From the NCBI GenBank assembly GCA_958295685.1, contig OY282365.1, forward strand, positions 124,001 to 188,000: a stretch of DNA of 64,000 nucleotides, in the 5' to 3' direction. Every line of letters begins with the position of its first letter. Position 1 is the first letter of the stretch. Shown piece after piece: positions 16,528 to 24,942 of this stretch. The translations under genes were made by a program, and so were the position numbers. The stretch comes from an uncultured Dehalococcoidia bacterium. Its GTDB lineage: Bacteria > Chloroflexota > Dehalococcoidia > Lucifugimonadales > CATQGZ01. The notes below the pieces were generated by a model, which saw only the letters and a program-made list of their open reading frames with translations, was not told the DNA's origin and made no database searches.

Positions 16528-17550
16528 CTAGAGGAGGCTTCCCTGGGGCGGGCGGGGATACCGGATGCCCAGGTGCTCGTAGGCGCGGGGGGTGGCGACT
16601 CTGCCGCGGGGCGTCCTGTCGAGGAATCCCACCTGCAGCAGGTACGGCTCGCAGACGTCCTCGATGGTGTCCGGGTCCTCGCTTATGGAGGCGGCGAGGG
16701 TGTCCAGGCCCACCGGGCCGCCGGAGAACTTTTCGATGATCGAGTCCAGGACGCGATGGTCGATCTTGTCGAGTCCCAGGTCGTCCACTTCGAGCTTTCC
16801 GAGGGCCTCGATCGTCACCTCTCTCGTGATCACGTTGTCGGCGACCACTTGGGCGTAGTCGCGGACGCGCTTCAGCAGGCGGTTTGCGATCCTGGGCGTT
16901 CCTCTGGAGCGCCGGGCCAGCTCGGCGATTCCTCCGGGCTCGGCCTCGATCTCCAGGATGCGGGCCGAGCGTTCCACGATGGTCCGCATCGACTCCTCGT
17001 CGTAGAACTCCAGCCGATGCACGGTGCCGAAGCGGTCCCGGAGGGGTGAGCTGACCATTCCGTACCGTGTCGTTGCGGCCACCAGGGTGAACGGCTTCAC
17101 GCTGAGGTTCATGCTTCGCGCCTTCAGGCCCTTGTCGATCACCCAGGAGACGAAGAAGTCCTCCATTGCGGAGTAGAGGACTTCCTCCACGACCCTGTGA
17201 AGCCTGTGTATCTCGTCGACGAAGAGGATGTCGTCCTTCTGCAGCTGCGTGAGGGTGGCGACCATGTCTCCCGGGCGCTCTATCGCCGGGCCGGACGTGG
17301 TCTTGATCCGAACGGCCATCTCGGCGGCCAGGATGTTTGCCAGGGTTGTCTTGCCGAGTCCGGGCGGGCCGTAGAAGAGGATGTGGTCCAAGGGGTCCCC
17401 GCGCTGTCTCGCCGCCCTGATGGCTATGTCCAGGTTGTCTTTCAGCGCATGTTGGCCCACGTACTCGGCCAGCGTCCTGGGACGCAGCGAGGTGTCCAGC
17501 GATCGGTCTTCTGCGCGGGGCTTGCCTGAGACCAGGCGCTCGGCGGTCAT
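16528..17550 (-). CDS. ruvB: Holliday junction branch migration helicase RuvB
   Basis: 340 aa, full length. AAA+ motor: Walker A GPPGLGKT at 61-68, Walker B VDEIH at 111-115, sensor region TLVAATTRYGMVSSPLRDRFG near 160-180, then the winged-helix DNA-binding C-terminus (DRTPRGRVATPRAYEHLG). Works with RuvA to move Holliday junctions before RuvC cleavage. RuvA and RuvC are not adjacent. Promoter at 17625-17652 is nearly identical to the one before the downstream methyltransferase gene. Confidence 0.97.
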   Translation of the reverse strand: MTAERLVSGKPRAEDRSLDTSLRPRTLAEYVGQHALKDNLDIAIRAARQRGDPLDHILFYGPPGLGKTTLANILAAEMAVRIKTTSGPAIERPGDMVATLTQLQKDDILFVDEIHRLHRVVEEVLYSAMEDFFVSWVIDKGLKARSMNLSVKPFTLVAATTRYGMVSSPLRDRFGTVHRLEFYDEESMRTIVERSARILEIEAEPGGIAELARRSRGTPRIANRLLKRVRDYAQVVADNVITREVTIEALGKLEVDDLGLDKIDHRVLDSIIEKFSGGPVGLDTLAASISEDPDTIEDVCEPYLLQVGFLDRTPRGRVATPRAYEHLGIRYPRPPQGSLL

Positions 17551-17624
17551 GGCCTCACCTTACGCCGTGTCCGCCGGCGAGGAGTGATACGGCGGCGGGG
17601 CGTGGATTCGTCCGTCATGCGCAT

Positions 17625-17652
17625 AGTGTAAGCTCCGGTACGCGCAGGTCAA
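17625..17652 (-). promoter_or_regulatory. Sigma-70-like promoter of ruvB (copy 1 of a repeated promoter)
   Basis: Minus strand TTGACC (17647-17652), 16-bp spacer, TACACT (17625-17630), followed by a conserved ATGCGCA...GACGAATCC start region. The same boxes, spacing and flank recur at 18659-18686. Confidence 0.7.
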
Positions 17653-17708
17653 GGGCTTGGCGAGTGGTCAGTGGGGAGTGGAGAGTGGAGAGTCCGGCTC
17701 CGGTCGGG

Positions 17709-18548
17709 TCATCGCGGTTTGGAGGCCCTGACCGAGAACAGGAACGGCAGCGACTCGGCTCCCGCGGGCAGGTCCGGATGCTCCGGGAGTCTCCACCAGC
17801 CGTCGGCTCCTCTCTCCATCATGCGCAGGGCCCTGTATGCCGCGAACGGGAACTCGCGCAGGCGCTCTATCCGCAGCCCGGCGCCGATGATCGAGCCGAG
17901 TATGTCCGACATGCTGTGACTCCACCCGCATTCCGGCGTGGTGACGACCGCCGTCTCGTCGGCGTAGGAGCCGTACCCGTCCGGCTCCGATATCATCGGC
18001 ACGCCGCGGTTGAAGTAGGGCCACTTCAGGCGGATACCGCCGCTCTCTTCGTCGAACACGTTGGCGGTGGGGTGGTCGTCTACCACGTAGAAGATGCCTC
18101 CGGGCTTCAGGAAGTGGGAGACGACCCCGGCCCAGGCGGGCAGGTCGGGCAGCCAGTAGAGCGCCCCGTACGACGTGAAGACGACGTCGAAGCGGTCGTC
18201 GAGGCTGCCGGGCAGGTCGTAGACGTTGGAGAGGACGAACCGGGCGTCGATTCCCAGCTCTGCGCTGAGTGATCGGGCCAGCGTGATGGCCCTGTCGGAG
18301 AAGTCCACGCCCGTGACCCTGGCTCCGAGGCGCGCCCACGACATCGTGTCCAGCCCAAAGTGGCACTGGAGGTGCAGTAGGCTCTTGCCGGCGACGCCGC
18401 CCACCTCTTCGACCTCGATGGGCATGAGGGTGGACCTGCCGGACTTGAAGCCGTCGACGTCGTAGAAGTCTGAGCGGGCGTGTATCGGCGCCAGCTCGTT
18501 CCAGTGGTCGAGGTTGACCCGCATGGCCTCCGCGTCGGTCTGCCTCAT
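17709..18548 (-). CDS. Class I SAM-dependent methyltransferase
   Basis: 279 aa. SAM-binding motif I is LLHLQCHFGLDTMSWARLG near residues 55-73, ending in the acidic strand VTGVDFS; motif II is RFDVVFTSYGALYWL near 118-132, followed by LKPGGIFYVVDDH. Small-molecule methyltransferase fold; the WSHSMSDIL...GLRIERLREFPF tail is typical of uncharacterised actinobacterial and Chloroflexota members. Substrate unknown. A separate minus-strand unit with its own promoter about 110 bp upstream. Confidence 0.8.
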   Translation of the reverse strand: MRQTDAEAMRVNLDHWNELAPIHARSDFYDVDGFKSGRSTLMPIEVEEVGGVAGKSLLHLQCHFGLDTMSWARLGARVTGVDFSDRAITLARSLSAELGIDARFVLSNVYDLPGSLDDRFDVVFTSYGALYWLPDLPAWAGVVSHFLKPGGIFYVVDDHPTANVFDEESGGIRLKWPYFNRGVPMISEPDGYGSYADETAVVTTPECGWSHSMSDILGSIIGAGLRIERLREFPFAAYRALRMMERGADGWWRLPEHPDLPAGAESLPFLFSVRASKPR

Positions 18549-18658
18549 GCCGAATCGAGCCTTCGGCGGGTCCGGCGGCGGCAGGGCCGGGGCCGGCGTG
18601 GAATGCCTGGCGGTGAGTGGTACAATGGCGGAGCGGCGGATTCGTCCATCGTGCGCAT

Positions 18659-18686
18659 AGTGTAAACGCCAGTCCGCTCAGGTCAA
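18659..18686 (-). promoter_or_regulatory. Sigma-70-like promoter of the methyltransferase gene (copy 2)
   Basis: Minus strand TTGACC (18681-18686), 16-bp spacer, TACACT (18659-18664). Shares about 28 contiguous bases, with three changes, around the -10 and start region with copy 1 at 17604-17632. Confidence 0.7.
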
Positions 18687-18738
18687 GGCTTGCGGCGTCA
18701 GGGAGGCTGATACAGTCTCAGGGAGGCCACTTTCTGCA

Positions 18739-18951
18739 ATGATCATATTGGGGACGACGCTCATCGCGATCGGGGCCGCCATACTCGCCGGTGTCGATTT
18801 CATGCCGGCCCTGTTGATCGGTCTGGGTTCGGGCATGGTTATCAGCGGCGTGACCGGCAAGTGGACGGGGTCTATACCCCTGGGACCGCGCGCCAAGGCC
18901 AAGAGGGAGGACAGGGGCGGCGTCTCGCCGCCCAGCCATGAGTCGATATAG
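18739..18951 (+). CDS. Small membrane protein
   Basis: 70 aa. Two short hydrophobic segments (about 2-18 and 22-38, with GLGSGM between) and a basic, polar tail. AGGGAGG lies 13 bp upstream. Its 3' end overlaps proB by 14 bp, so it is probably translated with it. Unknown function. Confidence 0.55.
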   Translation: MIILGTTLIAIGAAILAGVDFMPALLIGLGSGMVISGVTGKWTGSIPLGPRAKAKREDRGGVSPPSHESI

Positions 18952-20119
18952 GAGCGGGCGGGACCATTCGGGCGGCTCGGAGAGCTGCGAGGCGGGCCAG
19001 GCCGCGCCGTGCCGTCGTGTGGTGATCAAGGCTGGCAGCGCCCTGCTGACCGGAGAGGGCGGACGGCTGGACGTCGACCTGATGGAGACGTTGGTCGGGC
19101 AGATAGCCCGGCTGCGTCTCGAGGGAGTGGACGTTCTGCTGGTGACGTCGGGCGCCGTAGCGGCCGGGCGTCACGTGCTTGGCGTCGTCCAGAAGGACGG
19201 CGGGAGCCTGCCGGACCGTCAGGTGCTTGCCGCGGTCGGACAGAGCCGCCTGATGCAGGTGTACGAGCAGCTTTTCGGGAAGCACGACGTCGTCATCGCC
19301 CAAGCGCTGCTCTCTCGGAGGGACCTGAGCGACAGGCTTGGCTATCTGAACGTGCGCAACACGCTGACTGCTCTGCTGGAGCACCGCGTCGTGCCGGTCA
19401 TCAACGAAAACGACGTCGTGGCGGTGGACGAGCTTGCGGGCGAGGCTTTCGGAGACAACGACACCCTGTCGGCGATGTGCGCGAATCTGATCGACGCCGA
19501 CCTGCTGGTGCTGCTCGGCGAGACGGAGGGGCTCTACACGAGTGATCCGTACCTGGACCCGGGAGCCAGACTCGTGCGCGTGGTGAGGCTGCCGGAGGAT
19601 GACGTCGCCGAGATGGCGGGGCCGCCTAGGGATGGGAAGGGCAGGGGCGGCATGGCGGCCAAGCTGGAGGCTGCGAAGCTGGCCACCGCCTCCGGCGTAA
19701 CCGTCTTCTTAGCCTGCGGAAGAGAGCCGGACGTGCTGCTCAGGCTGTCACGAGGGGACAAGGCGGGCACGCTGTTCCCAGCCTCCGGGTCGAAGATGGA
19801 GAGCCGCAAGAGATGGATGCTGAGCGGCCTGTCGACGAGAGGGGAGATAGTGGTGGACGACGGGGCGGCGGTCGCGCTCAGGGAGCGGCACAGGAGCCTG
19901 CTTCCCGCCGGGGTCACCGAGGTGGTGGGGGCGTTCGAGCGCGGCGACATAATCTCAATCCTGGACTCTCGGAGGGTCCGGGCGGCCTGTGGGATAGCCA
20001 ACTACGGATCCGGCGACGTGGACAAGATCAAGGGCCTGCGCTCGGATCGGATAGGCGAGCTCGTGGAGCGGGAGTACGGCGAAGAGGTGGTGCACCGCAA
20101 CAACATGGTCGTGCTGTAG
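18938..20119 (+). CDS. proB: Glutamate 5-kinase
   Basis: 393 aa. Amino-acid kinase domain begins at VVIKAGSALLTGEGG (about 28-42), with VTSGAVAAGRHVLG near 68-81 and the INENDVVAVDE motif near 153-163 binding glutamate; KGRGGMAAKLEAAKLA is the nucleotide-side loop. A PUA domain fills the C-terminal ~90 residues, as in long-form ProB. Phosphorylates glutamate for proline synthesis; proA follows 126 bp downstream. The first ~25 residues have no counterpart in most ProBs, and a start inside that stretch is possible. Confidence 0.94.
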   Translation: MSRYRSGRDHSGGSESCEAGQAAPCRRVVIKAGSALLTGEGGRLDVDLMETLVGQIARLRLEGVDVLLVTSGAVAAGRHVLGVVQKDGGSLPDRQVLAAVGQSRLMQVYEQLFGKHDVVIAQALLSRRDLSDRLGYLNVRNTLTALLEHRVVPVINENDVVAVDELAGEAFGDNDTLSAMCANLIDADLLVLLGETEGLYTSDPYLDPGARLVRVVRLPEDDVAEMAGPPRDGKGRGGMAAKLEAAKLATASGVTVFLACGREPDVLLRLSRGDKAGTLFPASGSKMESRKRWMLSGLSTRGEIVVDDGAAVALRERHRSLLPAGVTEVVGAFERGDIISILDSRRVRAACGIANYGSGDVDKIKGLRSDRIGELVEREYGEEVVHRNNMVVL

Positions 20120-20245
20120 GGGGTTGGCGGTGGTCTCCCTGCTTCTGCGGAGGCTATGCGCCGGATTCCCGCGGCCTGACGGATACCCGTCTGAGCCGCC
20201 CTCGTGTATCATTGAATCGAGGGTCGTACCCGGAGACGAGCATAC

Positions 20246-21523
20246 ATGCACGCAACGACGGTAGACGAACTGGAGGCGACCGGCATCTCGGCCCGCGGGG
20301 CTGCCAGGGAGCTGGCGGCGCTGTCCACCGAGACGAAGGACCGCGCGCTGTGGAATATCGCCGGGGCGCTGCGCTCGAACGTCGGCGAGGTGCTGGAGGC
20401 TAACGAAGTCGACCGCGCCGCCGCAGCCCGGAACGGTGAGGGGGCGGCGACGATCGGGCGTCTCCTGCTCACTCCGGAGCGGCTCGATTCCATGGCGGAA
20501 GACGTCTTGAGCGTTGCCTCTCTTCCGGACCCCGTGGGCCAGGTTCTCGACTCTCGAACGATGGACAACGGCCTCAGGGTCGAACGCCGCAGCGTTCCCC
20601 TGGGCGTCATAGCCGTGATCTACGAGAGCAGGCCCAACGTCACGATAGACATATCCTCTCTCTGCCTGAAGTCGGGGAACGCGGTCATCCTCAGGGGGGG
20701 CAGAGAGGCGCTGCACACGAACAGAGCCCTGGTCGACCTCGCCAGGAGGGCCATTTCGGACGCCGGGGCGCCGGAGCAGGCCGTGCAATTCATCGAGTCC
20801 GCCGACAGGACTCTGGTCGGACGGATGCTTCGGATGAAGGAGACCATCGACTTGATCATCCCGCGCGGCGGGGCCGAGTTGGTCCGCCGCGTTGCGGAAG
20901 AAGCGGCCATGCCCGCCATTACGGGCGGCGTCGGCGTGTGCCACGTCTACGTGGACAGGGACGCGGACCTGGAGATGTCCTTGGAGGTGGCGCATAACGC
21001 CAAGACGCAGAATCCGTGGGTGTGCAACGCGATGGACACGCTCATCGTCCACTCGGCCGCCGCGCCCGCCTTCCTGCCCAGGATCGCTGCGAGGTGGGCA
21101 GAGGCGGGGGTGGAGATGCGGGCCGATCGACGCGCCATGAGCATCGTCGGCCCCGTCGAGGGACTGCGCCTCGTGCCGGTCGAGGAGAGCGACTGGAGCA
21201 CCGAGCACCTGGCCCTGACAGCGGGTGTCAGGGTCGTGGATTCGTACGACGAGGCTCTCGACCACGTCGCGGCCTATGGATCGGGCCATACCGAGGCTAT
21301 AATCACCGAGGATAGGGATGCCGCGGACCGCTTCCTGGACATGGTCGACGCCTCGGTGGTGATGGTCAACGCATCGACCAGGTTCAACGATGGAGGCCAG
21401 CTTGGCCTGGGAGCCGAGGTCGCCATCAGCACGAACAAGATGCACGCCAGGGGCCCGATGGGTCTGCGCGAGCTCACTTCTTATAAATGGACGGTCACAG
21501 GCGAGGGTCAGGTCCGCAGCTGA
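20246..21523 (+). CDS. proA: Gamma-glutamyl phosphate reductase
   Basis: 425 aa aldehyde-dehydrogenase-superfamily enzyme that reduces glutamyl-5-phosphate with NADPH, the second step to proline. Signature PLGVIAVIYESRPNVTID near residues 117-134, LKSGNAVILRGGREA near 139-153, and the catalytic Cys260 in NPWVCNAMDT. C-terminal GPMGLRELTSYKW is the standard ProA end. A TATCAT box near 20204 may be its own -10. Works directly with ProB upstream. Confidence 0.96.
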   Translation: MHATTVDELEATGISARGAARELAALSTETKDRALWNIAGALRSNVGEVLEANEVDRAAAARNGEGAATIGRLLLTPERLDSMAEDVLSVASLPDPVGQVLDSRTMDNGLRVERRSVPLGVIAVIYESRPNVTIDISSLCLKSGNAVILRGGREALHTNRALVDLARRAISDAGAPEQAVQFIESADRTLVGRMLRMKETIDLIIPRGGAELVRRVAEEAAMPAITGGVGVCHVYVDRDADLEMSLEVAHNAKTQNPWVCNAMDTLIVHSAAAPAFLPRIAARWAEAGVEMRADRRAMSIVGPVEGLRLVPVEESDWSTEHLALTAGVRVVDSYDEALDHVAAYGSGHTEAIITEDRDAADRFLDMVDASVVMVNASTRFNDGGQLGLGAEVAISTNKMHARGPMGLRELTSYKWTVTGEGQVRS

Positions 21524-21553
21524 CGACGCCGGGACCGGGAGGCAGGCACCAGA

Positions 21554-21868
21554 TTGGCCAACTTCTACTTCGAGCGAGAGTGTCGGACGTCCCACTCGGA
21601 GTGCTATACGGTGCTCGAGGACGACGCCGTGGTCGGAAGAGTGGACATCCACTTCGTCGGCCAGGGGATTCACGCCACGCTGAACGTGGCCGAGAGCCTC
21701 ACCACAGAGAGCATCCAGGAGTTGATCGAGAATATCGACCATGACCTCATGGACTCCGTCGGGATCGGGAGGCAGGAGGTCATCGTTCACGTTCATCAGG
21801 GCCGTGACCTCGGTGTGTTCAGCACACCGACCTTCGAGGGCAACGGCGGATACAAGCGTATCGACTAG
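21554..21868 (+). CDS. Conserved-looking small protein, unknown function
   Basis: 104 aa, TTG start after a purine-rich GGGAGGCAGG stretch. Reads like a compact beta/alpha domain: CYTVLEDDAVVGRVDIHFVGQGIHATLNV then two acidic helices and IVHVHQGRDLGVF. Cytosolic, one domain, no catalytic motif seen. 30 bp after proA and 13 bp before the next unknown gene, so likely the same transcript. Confidence 0.65.
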   Translation: MANFYFERECRTSHSECYTVLEDDAVVGRVDIHFVGQGIHATLNVAESLTTESIQELIENIDHDLMDSVGIGRQEVIVHVHQGRDLGVFSTPTFEGNGGYKRID

Positions 21869-21881
21869 GAGCGGCGCCATC

Positions 21882-22250
21882 ATGTCTGTAGCATCGGACG
21901 AGACCACTCGACGCTGGAGCTATCGAGGCTCCATGACCATACCCGGCGACAAGGAGCCTCAGCCTGTGCGGGTGTTGCTGGACGGCGAGGATCAGGAGGC
22001 CAGCGTCCATTTCGACGGCATGGCCGACGGACTGCGGGAGTGGCGGGGCGCCGAGGTGCGGATAGTGGAGCGCCTCAAGTTTTTCGAGGCCACGTTCGTC
22101 ACGTCCGGCTTGCCGGCCGAGGGCGTGAAGCTTGCCTGGCGGGTAAACGTCGGTAAGCAGGACGACACGGCCGCCGGAGTGCTGACCGTGAGGCCGAACG
22201 ACAAGAAGATCACCGGCGAAAAGGGCTTCACGCTGACTAGGGAGACCTGA
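21882..22250 (+). CDS. Small protein, unknown function
   Basis: 122 aa from ATG 21882 with GGAGCGGC upstream. Mixed charged and beta-rich sequence with no membrane segment; no family recognised. Follows the 104-aa gene closely and precedes a promoter for the desulforedoxin-like genes. Confidence 0.6.
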   Translation: MSVASDETTRRWSYRGSMTIPGDKEPQPVRVLLDGEDQEASVHFDGMADGLREWRGAEVRIVERLKFFEATFVTSGLPAEGVKLAWRVNVGKQDDTAAGVLTVRPNDKKITGEKGFTLTRET

Positions 22251-22257
22251 ACCCGGT

Positions 22258-22287
22258 TTGACGCTCCGTTCGAGCCGAGTCTATAAT
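22258..22287 (+). promoter_or_regulatory. Strong sigma-70-like promoter for the desulforedoxin-like pair
   Basis: TTGACG (22258-22263) and a perfect TATAAT (22282-22287), 18-bp spacer. Start would fall near 22294, about 25 bp before the TTG start codon at 22319. Confidence 0.75.
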
Positions 22288-22318
22288 CTCCCGCGATCTG
22301 AGGCTGCGAGGTGCTCGC

Positions 22319-22438
22319 TTGGCGAACGAGACGGGGAAGCGCTACTCGTGCTCCGGCTGCGGGGCGCAATTCGTCGTGATCAGGGGCGGCGACGGCACCA
22401 TCGAGTGCTGCGGGAAGCTCGCCGAGAAGAGGACGTAG
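22319..22438 (+). CDS. Desulforedoxin-like mini iron protein 1
   Basis: 39 aa, TTG start. Has the desulforedoxin cysteine layout: YSCSGCGAQF (CxxC) followed about 17 residues later by an adjacent CC in IECCGK. Desulforedoxin binds one iron in a Cys4 site as a dimer; the length matches the 36-37 aa norm. Probably an electron carrier or the N-terminal module of a superoxide-reductase system carried as a free protein. Followed 20 bp later by a second, altered copy. Confidence 0.75.
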   Translation: MANETGKRYSCSGCGAQFVVIRGGDGTIECCGKLAEKRT

Positions 22439-22458
22439 GCGGCAGGGGAGCGGCGTTC

Positions 22459-22602
22459 ATGGCGAATCAGCTGGGCAGGCGGTACAGGTGCGGCGAGTGC
22501 GGGACGACCGTGCTGTGCACCAAGGCGGGCGAGGGCGCGGTTCGGTGCCACGGCAGGGACATGGAGGCTCAGGAGCCCAGGAAGCTCCCCTCATCGGACT
22601 GA
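22459..22602 (+). CDS. Desulforedoxin-like mini protein 2 (Cys-His variant)
   Basis: 47 aa, ATG. Same layout as the preceding gene (YRCGECGTT then VRCHGRDMEAQ) but the second pair is Cys-His in place of Cys-Cys; an extra Cys is in VLCTKA. The Met-Glu after the pair is as in desulforedoxin. The ligand change could give a different redox potential or a zinc site. Same transcript as copy 1; ends 7 bp from the convergent lipA stop. Confidence 0.7.
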   Translation: MANQLGRRYRCGECGTTVLCTKAGEGAVRCHGRDMEAQEPRKLPSSD

Positions 22603-22609
22603 GTCGGGG

Positions 22610-23488
22610 CTAGACGGGGACGTTCGCAGCCGCTGCCTCGTGCTGTTCGTCGGCGTGGTAGGAGCTGCGGACGAGCGGCCCCGACGCGACGTGTCTGAAG
22701 CCGAGCGCTTCGCCCTCCCGCCTCAATTCGTCGAACTCGTCCGGCGTGTACCACTTGGAGAGCGGGGCGTGCCTGTCGGACGGTCGGAGGTACTGCCCTA
22801 TGGTGAGCAGGTCGCAGTCGGCCGACCGGAGGTCTCGCATCGTCTCGATCACCTCGTCCCACGCCTCGCCGAGGCCGACCATCATGCCGCTCTTCGTGAC
22901 GCCGGACGGCTCCAGACGCTTGGCTCTGGACAGCAGCTCCAGCGACTGATCGTAGTCTCCCCTGGGTCTTACACGCGGGAAGACCCTCCTGACGGTCTCG
23001 ATGTTGTGGTTCAGGGTGTCGGGTGCGGCGGCGGCGACCGAGGCGAGGGCGTTCCAGTTTCCCTGGAAGTCGGGGATCAGCACCTCGATCTTGCAGGTTG
23101 GGAGCCGCCTGCGTATCTGTCGGACGCACTGGGCGAAGATGAAGGCGCCGCCGTCGGGGAGTTCGTCGCGGTTGACGGAGGTGATCACCGCATATTTCAG
23201 GTCCATGCGTTCCACGGTCTGCGCGAGCCTGGCAGGCTCTTCGAGGTCGAGTGTGACGGGCGTGCCGGTCGTGACGGCGCAGTATGAGCAGGCGCGGGTG
23301 CAGATGTCGCCCAGGATCATGAACGTCGCGGTTCTGCGTTCCCAGCAGTCGCCGATGTTCGGGCAGTGGGCCTCCTCGCAGACCGTGTGGAGTCCGTTGT
23401 CGCGGAACCGTCTCCTCAGGTCCAGGTAGTTGGGGCCGCCCGGCGCCCTGACCTTCAGCCACGCCGGAAGCCTGCGTTCTGTTATCAT
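22610..23488 (-). CDS. lipA: Lipoyl synthase
   Basis: 292 aa from ATG 23488, chosen because GGAGG sits just upstream and the sequence MITERRLPAWLKV matches LipA starts. Radical-SAM enzyme that inserts two sulfurs into octanoyl-lipoyl domains. Auxiliary cluster motif CEEAHCPNIGDC near 35-46, radical-SAM motif CTRACSYC near 61-68, and the C-terminal RSSY that binds the auxiliary cluster. LipB is not adjacent. Confidence 0.96.
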   Translation of the reverse strand: MITERRLPAWLKVRAPGGPNYLDLRRRFRDNGLHTVCEEAHCPNIGDCWERRTATFMILGDICTRACSYCAVTTGTPVTLDLEEPARLAQTVERMDLKYAVITSVNRDELPDGGAFIFAQCVRQIRRRLPTCKIEVLIPDFQGNWNALASVAAAAPDTLNHNIETVRRVFPRVRPRGDYDQSLELLSRAKRLEPSGVTKSGMMVGLGEAWDEVIETMRDLRSADCDLLTIGQYLRPSDRHAPLSKWYTPDEFDELRREGEALGFRHVASGPLVRSSYHADEQHEAAAANVPV

Positions 23489-23523
23489 GCCGCCTCCGTC
23501 CTGGGAGTGCCTCTGTGGGGTCT

Positions 23524-23536
23524 TTGGGTGACCCAA
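23524..23536. promoter_or_regulatory. Palindrome TTGGGTGACCCAA upstream of lipA
   Basis: Perfect 6-bp arms around one base, 36 bp before the lipA start. Size and place suit an operator for a dimeric regulator; no regulator identified. Confidence 0.35.
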
Positions 23537-23718
23537 TCAGCCGTGTGGAGCGGCTGACGCCACGATTCCGGTTTGTTCATCGGGGTGGGTATTCCCAAGG
23601 TTCGGCATCAGATTGTAACACTTTGCGTCTTCTCACGATGGCGCGATTGGCAGGCTGCGGAAGAATATACCACGTGATGTAAAATTGAGTCAGCGCAATG
23701 GGTGGAGAAGGCTGATCG

Positions 23719-24942
23719 ATGACTGACGTGAGAATTGCCGGGGCGGAGACGGCGACGCTCCGGCTGGAGGGTCTGGGGAAGCTCGGCGACTCGGTTGCGC
23801 GTCTGGACGGGGAGGAGGTGAACGTCTTCGGCGGCATACCGGGCGAGCTGGTGACCGCCCGCATTTTCCGCTACCGCAGGCGCCGCCGGGAGAGGGTGTC
23901 CGGCCTGGTCACTGAGGTGGTGGAGTCGTCGCCGCACAGGGTGGCCCCGCCGTGCCCTTTCTTCGCGGCGTGCACCGGCTGCCAGTGGCAGCACGTCGAC
24001 TACGGGCATCAGCTGACGCTCAAGCGTGAGATCGTCCGGCGGGCTCTCGACGAGTACCCGAGTCTGCGGCAGGTCGGCGCCGCGCCCGTCCTGCCTGCGC
24101 CGTCGCCGTTCGGATACCGCAATCACGCGAGGTTCACGGTGCGGTTCCAGGGGCTGCTGGGGTTCGTCAACCGGATTACGCGCCGGTTCGTGAAGGTCGA
24201 CGAGTGTATGCTGATGCTGCCGGGAATCAATCGGGCGCTCCGGGAGCTTCAGGGAAGGAGCGCGGAGACGAGCCAGCTCTCGGTGAGGTACGGTCAGGGG
24301 ACGGGCGATTTTCTGATCCAGCCCACGATGCAGAATCCCGACATTCCGCTGCCGTCGGGCCAGCGTCACTACAGGGAGAGGCTGCTCGGCCGGACGTTTC
24401 GCGTGGCGTCGCCCTCGTTCTTCCAGGTGAACACGACGCAGGCGGGGAGGATGTTCGAGCTCGTCCGCCGCCGTCTTTCGCTGGAGGATGGGGCGGTGGT
24501 CGTGGACGCCTTTGCCGGCGTGGGGACGTTCGCCGCTCTGATCGCCTCGCACGCGGGGCGTGTCATCGCAATAGAGGAGTCGAGCTCCGCGGTGGAGGAC
24601 GCCGCGGTGAATACGGCGGGCCTGGACAACATCGAGTTCGTCGAGGGGCGTACCGAGGACGTGCTTTCGTCGATGGAGGAGAGGCCGGACGCCGTTATCC
24701 TGGATCCGCCGCGCGCCGGGTGTCATCCCGGCGCCCTGACGGCGCTGACGCGGCTGGCGCCTGCCCGGGTGGTGTACGTGTCCTGCGACCCCGACACGCT
24801 GGCCAGGGACCTCGACGCGCTGGCGTCCGGGGGCTATGCGGTGGAGTCGGTCGAGCCGGTCGACATGTTTCCGCAGACCCATCACGTCGAGTGCGTGGCG
24901 ACTCTCTTGCGCCCGGTGTCGGGTGTGAGTATCGTAGGATGA
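23719..24942 (+). CDS. 23S rRNA (uracil-5-)-methyltransferase, RlmD/RumA family
   Basis: 407 aa. N-terminal TRAM-like beta domain (residues 10-75), iron-sulfur cysteines CPFFAACTGC near 81-90 plus a later VDECML, then the SAM domain with VVVDAFAGVGTFAALIA near 259-275, VILDPPRAG near 325-333 and the catalytic SCDPDTLARDL near 354-364. Makes m5U in rRNA (or tRNA; the families cannot be split by eye). Start of a rlmD-maf-tatB-tatC run with 4-bp overlaps throughout. Confidence 0.9.
   Translation: MTDVRIAGAETATLRLEGLGKLGDSVARLDGEEVNVFGGIPGELVTARIFRYRRRRRERVSGLVTEVVESSPHRVAPPCPFFAACTGCQWQHVDYGHQLTLKREIVRRALDEYPSLRQVGAAPVLPAPSPFGYRNHARFTVRFQGLLGFVNRITRRFVKVDECMLMLPGINRALRELQGRSAETSQLSVRYGQGTGDFLIQPTMQNPDIPLPSGQRHYRERLLGRTFRVASPSFFQVNTTQAGRMFELVRRRLSLEDGAVVVDAFAGVGTFAALIASHAGRVIAIEESSSAVEDAAVNTAGLDNIEFVEGRTEDVLSSMEERPDAVILDPPRAGCHPGALTALTRLAPARVVYVSCDPDTLARDLDALASGGYAVESVEPVDMFPQTHHVECVATLLRPVSGVSIVG

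Noticed and set aside
17664..17700. GTGGTCAGTGGGGAGTGG-like purine repeat after ruvB as a regulatory array
   Set aside because: Short, imperfect and simple in sequence; no spacing pattern beyond microsatellite-like slippage.
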